Shown here: positions 45,924 through 54,942 of the stretch, piece after piece
Layout of the letters: every line of letters starts with the position of its first letter
Numbering within the stretch: the stretch's first letter is position 1
Source: Psychrobacter urativorans
Lineage (GTDB): Bacteria; Pseudomonadota; Gammaproteobacteria; Pseudomonadales; Moraxellaceae
Length of the DNA stretch: 64,000 nucleotides
Direction of reading: 5' to 3'
Assembly: GCF_904846675.1 (NCBI RefSeq)
Contig: NZ_CAJHBT010000009.1
Coordinates: 30,532 to 94,531, forward strand
Made by a program: the position numbers and the translations under genes
Notes under the pieces: generated by a model
Database searches by the model: none
Seen by the model: only the letters and a program-made list of their open reading frames with translations
Told to the model about the DNA's origin: nothing

Positions 45924-46946
45924 TTAATAACGGCATGGCGAGCTACTGCTGGCATTATTAAACCCCCATTTGCGATAGCCTTGGGTATCTAAGTGAATCG
46001 CGCCAGTTGAATATAACCCCAGCCCAAAGCCATAAGTCTCACCTTGATATTGCCAAAACTGACAAAGGCCATCTTGCATATTACTGAGACGCCATTGGTT
46101 ATCGTCATATTCAGGTACCCAAATATCTATCGCACCAGCGGTCATGTGTTTGCTACTATTGGCACCGCCTGCGCAATCGTTCAGCCCTGGACTGCGATAT
46201 ACTGAACGAATCTCCGTACTTGCTGGCAAGACACCTTGGTTTTTTAGGTTACTATAAAGTCGTAAAGTAGGCACAATATTGGACCATAGCTCTTGCGGGG
46301 GCAGCTGATAGGGTTCATAACCACATTTCTCCCAACTACGGGCGGTGGTGAGTAGTTGTTGCATTGGGGGAACATTTTGCGCCCCAACTTGAGTACTTAA
46401 ATAGCGCTGATAGTTTGCAATCTGTTGGGCGCGGTAGCGATCGCTGTTTAGCCAGCTATTAAAGTCCATACTGGCCACACTACTATAGTCATTATTGCCT
46501 GTGCTGTAGACGGTATTATAAGTATCATTATAGACGGACGGGCGTTTATTGACATTGACACGTTTGCTTTCTTCTATAGACAGCTTGGCATCGAATTCAA
46601 ATTCGCGCTGCTTTTGTTGAATAAGTCCCTGCATGCTATCGCTAGTCAGCTTATCTCCTCTGACGTTAGCGTTGCTAGTACTTTTATTTACTATCGGGGC
46701 ACGATTAATATAAACACTGCTGCTGTCCTGCCGAACTTGAATACGTCGCTCACTACTCTGACTTAAAATAGCCGCATGAACGCTAACACTACTCATACTG
46801 AGAATGAAGAGCGCCACTATAGGTTTGATGATGATAGGTTTGATGATGATAGGTCTGACGGTAATAGGTTTGACAGCAGTAGCCACCAAGGAAGTCAAGA
46901 TAGACTTATCAATATGCATATGCACACGGTCATTTACTTTTGTCAT
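45924..46946 (-). CDS. M15-type D-Ala-D-Ala carboxypeptidase-like exported protein
   Basis: This 340-residue exported protein has a C-terminal peptidase-M15 domain. The zinc ligands fit SSKHMTAGAIDIW (S-x-H-x(6)-D, about residues 262-274) and the late AIHLDTQGYRKWG (H-x-D, about 317-329). Such enzymes trim peptidoglycan peptides; the exact bond is not predictable here. The signal peptide cleaves near SVHAA. It carries an odd n-region in which five-residue units (ITVRP, IIIKP, IIIKP) are repeated, encoded by a 15-bp tandem repeat. ATG 46946 is used; ATG at residue 10 is an alternative. Confidence 0.78.
   Translation of the reverse strand: MTKVNDRVHMHIDKSILTSLVATAVKPITVRPIIIKPIIIKPIVALFILSMSSVSVHAAILSQSSERRIQVRQDSSSVYINRAPIVNKSTSNANVRGDKLTSDSMQGLIQQKQREFEFDAKLSIEESKRVNVNKRPSVYNDTYNTVYSTGNNDYSSVASMDFNSWLNSDRYRAQQIANYQRYLSTQVGAQNVPPMQQLLTTARSWEKCGYEPYQLPPQELWSNIVPTLRLYSNLKNQGVLPASTEIRSVYRSPGLNDCAGGANSSKHMTAGAIDIWVPEYDDNQWRLSNMQDGLCQFWQYQGETYGFGLGLYSTGAIHLDTQGYRKWGFNNASSSSPCRY
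46819..46878. repeat. 15-bp tandem repeat (4 units) in the M15 protein's signal peptide
   Basis: Plus-strand units are ATAGGTTTGATGATG twice (46819-46848, identical), then ATAGGTCTGACGGTA and ATAGGTTTGACAGCA. On the coding strand they give IIIKP, IIIKP, ITVRP and AVKP-type pentapeptides just before the hydrophobic core. The two identical copies suggest recent duplication. Confidence 0.85.
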
Positions 46947-47245
46947 TTCTGGCAGTCACTACTAAGAACATTTTAACGATACTATCAAATTTCGGATAAG
47001 CAGGCTAAACTATCGCCTATTTTGAGGCATAGAAGGTTTATTATTTACACTTATCCTCATAATTTTTTATAATCACGTTACTTTATTACTAGCATGTTAC
47101 TTTATTTCAATTAATTACTAGGTCAATGTATAAAAGATCGATAAAGCTTACCTTAGCATTATTTTTCGTCTAGTTTTTATCTGTTCTTTCTTTATAATCT
47201 GCTGCTCTCCTTTATAATCTATTCCTTTAAAGCCACTTTTAGCCT

Positions 47246-48388
47246 ATGTCTTCTAACCCCCAGTATCGCTTTTCACGCCAAAGTCACCATTTCGGTCACC
47301 ATCATGAACCAACGCTATGGCAGCGCATTCATATTGATCCGTGGTTGACCGTATTGCTGCTGACCATTTGTTGTATTGGCCTAACGATTTTATATAGTGC
47401 ATCGGCTCAAGATAGCGATATGATTATCCGCCAATTGGTCAGTTATGGAGTCGCATTGGTGGTGATGTTCATAATAGCGCAAATACCGCCAAGCCTCTAT
47501 CGTACTTTTACGCCTGTATTTTATGTTCTAGGATTGATGCTGTTGGTACTGGTTGATATCATCGGCGAGGTACGGATGGGAGCCCAACGCTGGATTAACT
47601 TGCCCGGATTTGGGAGTGTACAGCCGTCAGAGTTTATGAAACTTGGCATGCCGATGATGTGCGCATGGTTTTTGTCCAAGCGCGATTTACCGCCGTCGCT
47701 GTTCAGTGTCGCGGTGACTTTAAGTCTTATCATAGTGCCCGTAGTACTGATTGCAAAAGAGCCTGACCTTGGCACCTCTCTATTAGTGGCAGCCAGCGGC
47801 CTGTTTGTACTTTTTTTGGCAGGGTTATCGTGGTGGATGATTACAGGTGCTATAGCGTTAATGGTTCCTGTTGGAACCTTTGCATGGTACTTCTTATTAC
47901 ACGAATATCAGCGCATGCGGATATTGACGCTATTTAATCCTGAAATTGATGCCCAAGGTGCGGGCTGGAATATTATTCAATCCCAAACTGCCATTGGCGC
48001 TGGTGGCTTGACTGGTAAAGGCTATTTGGATGGCACACAATCACATCTACACTTTTTACCTGAAGGTCATACTGACTTTATCATTGCTGCTTTCTCTGAA
48101 GAATTCGGTCTACTTGGCGTGATACTGTTGCTACTTATCTATGCTTGCTTACTGATTCGCTCGTTGTATATCGCGTTTGCCCAACCAGATATTTATAGCC
48201 GCCTACTAGCTGGGGCGATTACAATGTCGTTTTTCGTTTACGTATTTGTCAACGTGGGTATGGTGAGTGGCATTTTACCAGTCGTTGGGGTTCCGCTGCC
48301 CTTTATAAGCTATGGAGGTACTGCAGTTGTGACTCTGATGGCTGGGTTTGGTTTGCTAATGTCTATTCATACTCATAGAATCAATTAA
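47246..48388 (+). CDS. rodA: Rod-shape peptidoglycan glycosyltransferase RodA
   Basis: RodA is the SEDS-family polymerase of the elongasome that makes lateral-wall glycan strands with PBP2. The 380-residue, about ten-helix protein has GAQRWINLPGFGSVQPSEFMK (about residues 112-132), KEPDLGTSLLV with the essential Asp, and AGGLTGKGYLDGTQSHLHFLPEGHTDFIIA. It ends with GVPLPFISYGGTAVVTLMAGFG. These features favour RodA over FtsW. Its usual partners mrdA (PBP2) and mltB are not in this window, although rlpA follows after a long gap. Confidence 0.95.
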   Translation: MSSNPQYRFSRQSHHFGHHHEPTLWQRIHIDPWLTVLLLTICCIGLTILYSASAQDSDMIIRQLVSYGVALVVMFIIAQIPPSLYRTFTPVFYVLGLMLLVLVDIIGEVRMGAQRWINLPGFGSVQPSEFMKLGMPMMCAWFLSKRDLPPSLFSVAVTLSLIIVPVVLIAKEPDLGTSLLVAASGLFVLFLAGLSWWMITGAIALMVPVGTFAWYFLLHEYQRMRILTLFNPEIDAQGAGWNIIQSQTAIGAGGLTGKGYLDGTQSHLHFLPEGHTDFIIAAFSEEFGLLGVILLLLIYACLLIRSLYIAFAQPDIYSRLLAGAITMSFFVYVFVNVGMVSGILPVVGVPLPFISYGGTAVVTLMAGFGLLMSIHTHRIN

Positions 48389-49353
48389 TCTAGGCTTCTA
48401 ATTTATGAGACTTGTTAAACCATACGGCATGACATTTCATATATAGTCAGGTGGATGTAAATAGAGTGTTTGCCAATTAAGAAGCCTTATGTTGTATCCA
48501 GGAAATTGTGTTCAAGACTTGAAATAAGCGAGCGCTGCACACAAATAAAAAGGGTTAGAATAAGAAATAGAATAAATCATTCTATTTAATTAGAGTAAAT
48601 AAATAAGAGGGACGGATAAATAAATAAAAGCGGCATTTCTTTTAATATTATAAAGTCATTCTACATAAAGTCACTTTACGATAAGCAGTTGGTCATACGC
48701 GTGAGCAGTAGGTTTAGACTATTAAACAACTTAATCATAAATATCGTACCGATGGTTAGTAATTTTTTATAACCATATGTTATTGTTACTGTAATATATC
48801 AATTGTTACCCAATTTATACACTAATGCTACGTCTATTATTAATAATTACTAATTAATTTACTGCTTGTTTTTTATAAAAAATTGCGTTATTCTCTTTTA
48901 CTGTATTTTTGATACACAACCAATACATAGCTACTAAGAAAGATAGCATTTAACTATATTTAAGTAGTAGCTTACTAGTATAGTGGGTTACTAGGTTTTC
49001 AAAGGCACTACTTAATTAACGTTTTACGAACAAAGCATTATATTAATTAAATCACTCACTAGATAAGATTTGTCAATAATTACTACCATCAAAAAACTGT
49101 AACAGACTGTCAAGATTCAGTGAATTAATATCCATTAATTGCTTAGTACTGTCATATTTTTAAGATCACATATTCTGTAAGAAAGATTATATTAATTATC
49201 GTTTAAGCATATCATGAGACTCAGCAGATTTTCGTTACCGTCTGCAAACTTATGATGATGAAATGAAAAAATTATCCATACTTTAGAACCTATTGAAGCT
49301 TACTTCAATGTTACTCACTATTTATTCAATAGAGTGACGTTAAAAGCTTTAGA
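48389..49353. other. Gene-free kilobase between rodA and rlpA
   Basis: This is very AT-rich sequence with many stops in all frames, and no coding frame beyond noise. A 9-bp stem AAATAGAAT/ATTCTATTT near 48565-48587 could end rodA transcription weakly. No tRNA, known RNA motif, riboswitch or insertion-sequence remnant was recognised. The length is unusual for this gene-dense window and could hide a small RNA or a fully decayed gene. Confidence 0.5.
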
Positions 49354-49393
49354 GCATGGCATCGTTAGAGTGGTCTAATGATGCCATGCTCAA
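49354..49393 (+). other. Strong 18-bp hairpin in the rlpA leader
   Basis: GAGCATGGCATCGTTAGA (49354-49371) pairs with TCTAATGATGCCATGCTC (49376-49393) around the four-base loop GTGG. All 18 pairs form, with one G-T wobble. It lies 48 bp before the rlpA ATG. What follows (AATCTGAGAG) is not T-rich, so it is not a standard terminator. Confidence 0.8.
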
Positions 49394-49441
49394 TCTGAGA
49401 GTTTTAAGATTAGGTTTTAAGGTATAAGTATAGAGGTATTT

Positions 49442-50056
49442 ATGAATAAGCGTTTATCTGGTTTACTTACAATGTCAATGTGTTTATTTGCAGGCTCTGC
49501 AATGGCCTCCAGTGCACATGCAGCAGAAGCAAAAACCACCCTTGCGATTTTGTCTCAAGATAACGCCTCCCATATAGATCGTGTGCTCGGTGAGCTTACA
49601 CGTCAGCATGATAATGCATCAAGCTTAGTTAAATCTGCGCGGCAGCCGACATCGTTAGCGCTTAACAGCTCATTGCTCGCCAATAATACCAGCCAACTAT
49701 CTAATGACGAAGACGTATTAGAGCGCTTAACAGCTGTAGCCTCTAATTCCGTGAGCAAATTCAAACAAACTGGCCTCGCTTCTTGGTATGGTCGTAAGTT
49801 CCATGGTCGCAAAACTGCCAGTGGTGATACCTTTGATATGAACGGCTTAACCGCTGCTCATCGTTCACTGCCTTTGAACTGTTATGTTAAAGTTACCAAT
49901 AAAAACAATGGCAAATCGGTAGTAGTAAAAGTGAATGACCGTGGCCCGTTCTCAGGTAATCGTGTATTAGATCTCTCTTATGGTGCTGCTAAGCAATTAG
50001 GTATGACGGCTGAAGGTGTTGGTAACGTCTCAATTGAACGTGTTTCAGGGCCATAG
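49442..50056 (+). CDS. rlpA: RlpA-like septal-ring lytic transglycosylase
   Basis: This 204-residue exported protein has a signal peptide ending SSAHAAEA and a C-terminal double-psi beta-barrel (about residues 110-200). The barrel carries GLASWYGRKFHGRKTASGD, FDMNGLTAAHRSLPLN and VKVNDRGPFSGNRVLDLS. RlpA cleaves denuded glycan strands at the septum in pseudomonads. No lipobox is present and the SPOR domain found in many RlpA proteins is missing, so septal targeting is uncertain. AGAGG lies seven bases before the ATG. An 18-bp hairpin lies in the leader. Confidence 0.88.
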   Translation: MNKRLSGLLTMSMCLFAGSAMASSAHAAEAKTTLAILSQDNASHIDRVLGELTRQHDNASSLVKSARQPTSLALNSSLLANNTSQLSNDEDVLERLTAVASNSVSKFKQTGLASWYGRKFHGRKTASGDTFDMNGLTAAHRSLPLNCYVKVTNKNNGKSVVVKVNDRGPFSGNRVLDLSYGAAKQLGMTAEGVGNVSIERVSGP

Positions 50057-50110
50057 TTTTAAAAGTATATTTGTTTTAGAGTTTACTAAAAACATAAATT
50101 AAAAATCTAA

Positions 50111-50147
50111 AAAAGCGCCTTGCTAAATAGTAGCAAGGCGCTTTTTA
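50111..50147. terminator. Bidirectional terminator between rlpA and radA
   Basis: A perfect 15-bp stem, AAAAGCGCCTTGCTA with TAGCAAGGCGCTTTT, surrounds a five-base loop, with A- and T-runs. It ends both convergent genes. Confidence 0.93.
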
Positions 50148-50186
50148 TTGCTCTCATTTTTGACTGCTAGTACTGGTTTATGACTG

Positions 50187-51629
50187 CTATAACTCAAACG
50201 CTCTTTGAATAGCATCATCTAATCGCTCTACGGCAATGATGGTGATATTCTTAAATTGCACATTATTATCAGCAGGTGCATTAGACTTAGGCACGATAGC
50301 ATGAGTAAATCCGTGCTTCATTGCCTCTTTTAAACGCTCTTGACCGTTAGGTACCGGACGAATCTCACCTGATAAGCCCACTTCGCCAAATACGGCTAGC
50401 GCCGATGGTAGAGGCTTCTCTTTAATACTGGAGGCACAAGCTAATAATACGGCTAAATCTGAACCCGTCTCCATCACTTTTACCCCACCAACGACGTTTA
50501 CATAAACGTCCTGACCGCTGGTATGGATACCGCCATGGCGATGCATCACTGCAAGGAGCATGGACAAACGCTGAAAATCAAGCCCAAGTGCCATACGTCT
50601 TGGCTGGCCTTGAGAATCATCAACCAATGCTTGCACCTCAACCAATAGTGGACGCGTACCTTCACGGCTCACCATTACGACTGATCCTGCTACTGGCTTG
50701 TCATAACGACTCAAGAATATAGCGGAAGGATTAGCAACTTCTTTGAGCCCCATATCGGTCATACCAAAAATACCCAGCTCGTTGACTGCACCAAAACGGT
50801 TTTTGACCGCCCGAATCATCCGGAAGCGTGAGTCAGACTGGCCTTCAAAGTACAATACCGTATCTACCATATGCTCGAGGACTCGTGGCCCTGCCAGTGT
50901 ACCCTCTTTAGTTACATGACCGACCAAAAATAGTGCGGTACCAGTTTGCTTGGCATAACGGGTTAAGATAGCTGCTGATTCACGAATTTGACTGACTCCG
51001 CCCGGTGCAGAATTAATCGCATCGGTATAGATGGTCTGAATCGAATCAATGATAGCGATGGCTGGCTGCTCTTGCGTCAATGCCGCACAAATAGTTTCAA
51101 CATTGGTCTCAGCCAATACTCGCAAACGATCCGCCGGTAAATCTAAACGCTTAGCACGCATGGCAACCTGCGCTAAGGACTCTTCACCGGTCACATACAG
51201 GGCACTACCGGCCAATGAATCAGCACGCGCCATATTAGTGGCTGTCTGTAGCAAGATGGTTGACTTGCCGATACCAGGGTCGCCGCCGATTAGTACCACA
51301 GAACCAGCTACCAACCCACCGCCTAATACTCGATCAAACTCGCTGATACCTGTCGGCATGCGCGCATCTAAGGTCACACTGACCGCATTAAGTGGCATGA
51401 CCGCACTGTGCGTTCCTGAATAGTTACCTGTCGGCGCACCACCATTAGCACTACGTGGCGCAGCGCGACTGGCATGAGGTTTGGGCGCACTCTTATTATG
51501 ATGCGGCATGCTGACGTTGGGGGCTTCGACTAAGGTGTTCCATTCGCCACAATCAGCGCACTGCCCTACCCATTTACCAAAATGCGCGCCACAATGTTGG
51601 CAGACATAGCTACTTTTATTTTTTGCCAT
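50187..51629 (-). CDS. radA: DNA repair/recombination protein RadA
   Basis: RadA (Sms) is a DnaB-like helicase that drives branch migration in recombination and, in competent bacteria, in transformation. The 480-residue protein has an N-terminal zinc finger, CQHCGAHFGKWVGQCADCGEW. Walker A is GGDPGIGKST (about residues 114-123). The RadA-specific KNRFG motif (about 273-277) and a C-terminal Lon-like domain (HTSGQDVYVNVVGGVKV, GEVGLSGEIRPV) follow. About 45 residues between finger and ATPase are Ala/Ser/His-rich. It is a single gene. The 356-bp gap to lptB is AT-rich, without recognised elements. Confidence 0.96.
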   Translation of the reverse strand: MAKNKSSYVCQHCGAHFGKWVGQCADCGEWNTLVEAPNVSMPHHNKSAPKPHASRAAPRSANGGAPTGNYSGTHSAVMPLNAVSVTLDARMPTGISEFDRVLGGGLVAGSVVLIGGDPGIGKSTILLQTATNMARADSLAGSALYVTGEESLAQVAMRAKRLDLPADRLRVLAETNVETICAALTQEQPAIAIIDSIQTIYTDAINSAPGGVSQIRESAAILTRYAKQTGTALFLVGHVTKEGTLAGPRVLEHMVDTVLYFEGQSDSRFRMIRAVKNRFGAVNELGIFGMTDMGLKEVANPSAIFLSRYDKPVAGSVVMVSREGTRPLLVEVQALVDDSQGQPRRMALGLDFQRLSMLLAVMHRHGGIHTSGQDVYVNVVGGVKVMETGSDLAVLLACASSIKEKPLPSALAVFGEVGLSGEIRPVPNGQERLKEAMKHGFTHAIVPKSNAPADNNVQFKNITIIAVERLDDAIQRAFEL

Positions 51630-51985
51630 GAAATACGAGCCTTATTCAGGTTATAGATCAAAATTAATAATAAGTAATATAAACTATTATAGGTTAGTCA
51701 TAAATTATAAATAATAATACGAATTTTTTAGACACGTCTGTCACTGTTTTATGGACAGTAAGTTAACTTATAGATTAAGTTTTTGGTTCATGCTTGTGTG
51801 AGTATGAATGTAAATAGGGGTGATTTAATTTATGTAGGGCAACTCACGTTGACGATGGTATATATGACAAGACATGCGAACTTGTGAAAAAAGAATGATT
51901 AATGAACAAAGTGCTTAGCTTCAATAAGGATTAAGTAATGAAAAACACACAAGAGGGCTAGGAATATTAACAATAGACTAGCCAT

Positions 51986-52909
51986 TTATGCTTGAAAATC
52001 CTTACCCAAATAAACACTTTTCACCAATTCATTGTCTAAAACATCTTGTGGTGTACCCTCAGCGATAATAGCGCCTTCTGAGACGATATACGCTTTTTCG
52101 CAAATGGCTAGCGTATCACGAACGTTATGGTCAGTGATTAACACCCCAATGCCGCGATTTTTTAAGGTTAAAATGACCTCTTTAATATCACCGACAGAGA
52201 TCGGATCAACACCAGCAAAAGGCTCATCTAATAAGATAAACTTAGGATTGGCTGCTAAAGCGCGGGCAATCTCACAACGGCGGCGCTCACCGCCTGAAAC
52301 ACCCATACCTAGCGACCGACGAACATGTTCTAAATGGAACTCACCAATCAGTTTTTCAAGCTCTTGGCGCTGCTCGCTGGCAGATAAATCTTTACGGGTT
52401 TGCAAAATAGCTAAGATATTGTCCTCAATAGACAGCTTACGAAAAATAGAAGCTTCTTGCGGCAAATAGCCAATACCAGCGCGCGCGCGCTCATGCATGG
52501 CATATTTTGATAGGTCCATTTTGCCTAAAGTGACACGGCCTTTGTCCATATTGACCAGACCCACCACCATATAGAAGCTAGTGGTCTTGCCAGCACCGTT
52601 AGGACCTAACAGCCCCACTACTTGCCCTTGCTCGACAGAGAAGGAGACGTCTTTGACGACCCAACGCTTACTATAGCGTTTACCCAAATTTCGCATGACC
52701 AAGCGCGCCACTACTGGCTCAGTACTTGATGTGCTTGACGCATCTGACTCGCTCGATGTATTTGATTCTTTTAATACATTTGACTTCTTTGACGCACTTT
52801 GAAACGTCACGTACTTCGGCGCGTTAGAGACTAGCGATGGTGACTGCTTACCGTCAGTATTGCTTATATTCTTGTTGTCGCTGCTATTAAGATTACTATT
52901 ATCACTCAT
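51986..52909 (-). CDS. lptB: LPS export ABC transporter ATP-binding protein
   Basis: LptB is the ATPase of the LptB2FGC complex that pulls lipopolysaccharide from the inner membrane towards the LptA bridge. The ATPase core has Walker [14 protein letters not shown] (about residues 105-117), signature [15 protein letters not shown] and Walker [13 protein letters not shown]. It also has the H-loop [10 protein letters not shown]. The protein is 307 residues, some 65 longer than usual. The extra part is an N-terminal Ser/Asn/Lys-rich extension partly encoded by a 9-bp degenerate repeat (52725-52796). An internal start beyond that part cannot be excluded. It is last in the minus-strand unit kdsD-kdsC-lptC-lptA-lptB. 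Confidence 0.95.
   Translation of the reverse strand: MSDNSNLNSSDNKNISNTDGKQSPSLVSNAPKYVTFQSASKKSNVLKESNTSSESDASSTSSTEPVVARLVMRNLGKRYSKRWVVKDVSFSVEQGQVVGLLGPNGAGKTTSFYMVVGLVNMDKGRVTLGKMDLSKYAMHERARAGIGYLPQEASIFRKLSIEDNILAILQTRKDLSASEQRQELEKLIGEFHLEHVRRSLGMGVSGGERRRCEIARALAANPKFILLDEPFAGVDPISVGDIKEVILTLKNRGIGVLITDHNVRDTLAICEKAYIVSEGAIIAEGTPQDVLDNELVKSVYLGKDFQA
52725..52796. repeat. Degenerate 9-bp tandem repeat (8 units) in the lptB 5' end
   Basis: Consecutive plus-strand 9-mers read CTTGATGTG, CTTGACGCA, TCTGACTCG, CTCGATGTA, TTTGATTCT, TTTAATACA, TTTGACTTC and TTTGACGCA, sharing the pattern YTYGAYNYN. On the coding strand they give a Ser/Asn/Lys-rich extension that other LptB proteins do not need. 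Confidence 0.65.
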
Positions 52910-53005
52910 ACCATACTCATGCTATTACAAAATTTGATATTGGCTCAAAATCCAACTAGAAAACGTGACGGACTGATAAACGGACTAATAGTATTAAGAT
53001 ATTAT

Positions 53006-53575
53006 TTACCGAATGCCGCGCTGACTGGCATTATTATTGGGCGGGAATACCAACTCAACGCGCTGATTACCACCAGCGGTCGCTTCCACGTCACCTGCTT
53101 TTAAGCTATAACGAATGACATTACCAGCGAAACTCGCGCCGTTTTGTACCAATCTAGCATTGCCTGTCAAGGTGACAATTCCGGTCACAGCATTATAGTC
53201 AATCTTATTGGCTTGTCCCTTTGCTAGACCCTTTTCTTGGGTGACAATCTGTTGCATCGTCGCTGGACGACCCGTTGCTACCGCTGAATTAATGCTACGC
53301 TCTTGGGACAGATTCACTGTAATGTTATCAGCAGTCAGTTTTAGCGACCCTTGGGTAATAATGACATTGCCAGAATAGCTAGTCACGCCCGTACGCTCGC
53401 TATAGGTTGCCTTATCTGCCAATAGTTTAATAGATTGGTTAGCATCTGACGGCAACGCATGACTATAGAGCGGTAATGCCAGCAGCATGACCGTCGACAC
53501 TGTGCGCAAATAATGCGGCACTTGAATGCGGCGCGTGGATAGTGAGCGCATAGCAGGCAAAAAGTCGAATTTCAT
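53006..53575 (-). CDS. lptA: LPS transport periplasmic protein LptA
   Basis: LptA forms the periplasmic beta-jellyroll bridge carrying lipopolysaccharide from LptC to LptD. The 189-residue protein has a signal segment ending YSHALPSDA. The OstA-type repeats include TSYSGNVIITQGSLKLTADN, AVATGRPATMQQ and NAVTGIVTLTGNARLVQNG. Length and order (lptC-lptA-lptB) are standard. There is a 112-bp spacer to lptC and 97 bp to lptB. Confidence 0.93.
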   Translation of the reverse strand: MKFDFLPAMRSLSTRRIQVPHYLRTVSTVMLLALPLYSHALPSDANQSIKLLADKATYSERTGVTSYSGNVIITQGSLKLTADNITVNLSQERSINSAVATGRPATMQQIVTQEKGLAKGQANKIDYNAVTGIVTLTGNARLVQNGASFAGNVIRYSLKAGDVEATAGGNQRVELVFPPNNNASQRGIR

Positions 53576-53687
53576 AAATAATTACTCTTGTGATAATTAG
53601 TAGATAATAAGGTCAGACAAATCATTATTAAGCGCAGCATATAAATATTAATCAAAGCCCCAGTTATAATGGCTTAATTTACAACAA

Positions 53688-54269
53688 CTAAAACAACGCT
53701 TTATCTTTACGTTCGGCGGGTGTGAAGCTGACAGCCACTTGCCCAAATTCATACTCACCGGTCTCCAAATTGGCTTTCATACTGGATGCTTGAAAGCGGT
53801 TCATTCCTTGCTCGACTTTAACGGGCTCATCACTGTAGACTTGCCGTGATTTGGTATTGCCTTTAAGAGTTTGACCAATCACTTTAATTGGCGCTATATC
53901 GGCATCCGCCTTTTCCTCACTGATTAAAGTAAAGCCGCCTGATAAACGCAATTCACCTGTTTGTTGATTAATAGCCGCACTACCGGCCTGAATTCGGTAG
54001 CGCTGCTCGTCTGAGGGTTCCCAATTCATAGTAATGCCTGACATCTCATCTTGGTTAGTGACTGGATTATGAGTGAGCGAATCGGCGTTAAGCTCATACT
54101 CAGTATCACCTTGCTCATTGGTCTGTACCGCCTTGATATCAGTCGCTTCATAGTCGACGTCTGAGGCTCCTATACTAACAGGCGGCGCTATATCACCTTG
54201 TTGCTGAAAGAACCAGCCAGCAATACCGGCAATAATTAATGCTAAGACGATTAGAATACGGGTATTCAC
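53688..54269 (-). CDS. lptC: LPS export protein LptC
   Basis: LptC is the bitopic membrane protein that hands lipopolysaccharide from LptB2FG to LptA. One N-terminal helix (RILIVLALIIAGIAGWFFQQ) is followed by the jellyroll domain, with DTEYELNADSLTHNPVT, SGGFTLISEEKA and VYSDEPVKVEQGMNRFQASSM. The start is GTG 54269, overlapping the kdsC stop by four bases (GTGA), a sign of translational coupling. At 193 residues the length is normal. Confidence 0.92.
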   Translation of the reverse strand: MNTRILIVLALIIAGIAGWFFQQQGDIAPPVSIGASDVDYEATDIKAVQTNEQGDTEYELNADSLTHNPVTNQDEMSGITMNWEPSDEQRYRIQAGSAAINQQTGELRLSGGFTLISEEKADADIAPIKVIGQTLKGNTKSRQVYSDEPVKVEQGMNRFQASSMKANLETGEYEFGQVAVSFTPAERKDKALF

Positions 54270-54823
54270 GACAAATCATCCTGATTATCATCTAGCATGT
54301 CTAGCGTATAGTGGCCAATAAAGTCTTTATAATGACCGTGACCTTTTAGAATAAGGTCACATATTTCGCGCACCGCGCCATAACCGCCAGCACGAGTAGT
54401 GACCATATCGCAACGTTTAATGACTTCTGAGTGAGCATTAGGTACAGTCGCAGCAAAGCCTACGGTTTGCATGGCTTTAATATCAGGCAAATCATCGCCC
54501 ATATAAGCGCAGTCAGCCGCCGTAATAGTAAGGGTGGATAGCAACTCATTTAAAGCGATCAGCTTATCATCACGGCCTTGTATGACATAATCAACACCCA
54601 TCTCAGCGGCACGTTTATTAACCATAGGGCTACTACGACCAGTAATAATAGCGGTCGAAATACCGTAACGCGCTAACGATTTAACCCCCACACCATCTTG
54701 TACCGAAAAGGCTTTGGTCTCAACACCATTGGCATCATAAATAATCTGACCATTAGACAAAATACCATCGACATCCAACACTAAGAGCTGTACTTGACCG
54801 GCTTTTTTGATTAAGTCTTGCAT
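54266..54823 (-). CDS. kdsC: 3-deoxy-D-manno-octulosonate 8-phosphate phosphatase
   Basis: KdsC removes phosphate from KDO-8-phosphate in the KDO branch of lipopolysaccharide synthesis. This small HAD enzyme (185 aa) has the nucleophile motif LVLDVDGILSNG (about residues 15-26), GRSS (motif II) and CAYMGDDLPD (motif IV). It lacks a cap domain, as expected for the tetrameric family. It lies between kdsD and lptC and overlaps lptC by four bases. Confidence 0.95.
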   Translation of the reverse strand: MQDLIKKAGQVQLLVLDVDGILSNGQIIYDANGVETKAFSVQDGVGVKSLARYGISTAIITGRSSPMVNKRAAEMGVDYVIQGRDDKLIALNELLSTLTITAADCAYMGDDLPDIKAMQTVGFAATVPNAHSEVIKRCDMVTTRAGGYGAVREICDLILKGHGHYKDFIGHYTLDMLDDNQDDLS

Positions 54824-54942
54824 TATGTGTCTCTTATTAATTATATTATTTTATTAACTGTATTATAGTATGAGAATACAACCGTCTTAAAATATAACAT
54901 TATCAAGATATAAAAAGATTGAAAGATAAACAGCTACGCCGC

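Noticed and set aside
51956..51983. 6-bp stem after the lptB stop codon
   Set aside because: The stem is short and the T-run lies more than ten bases away; too weak to call.
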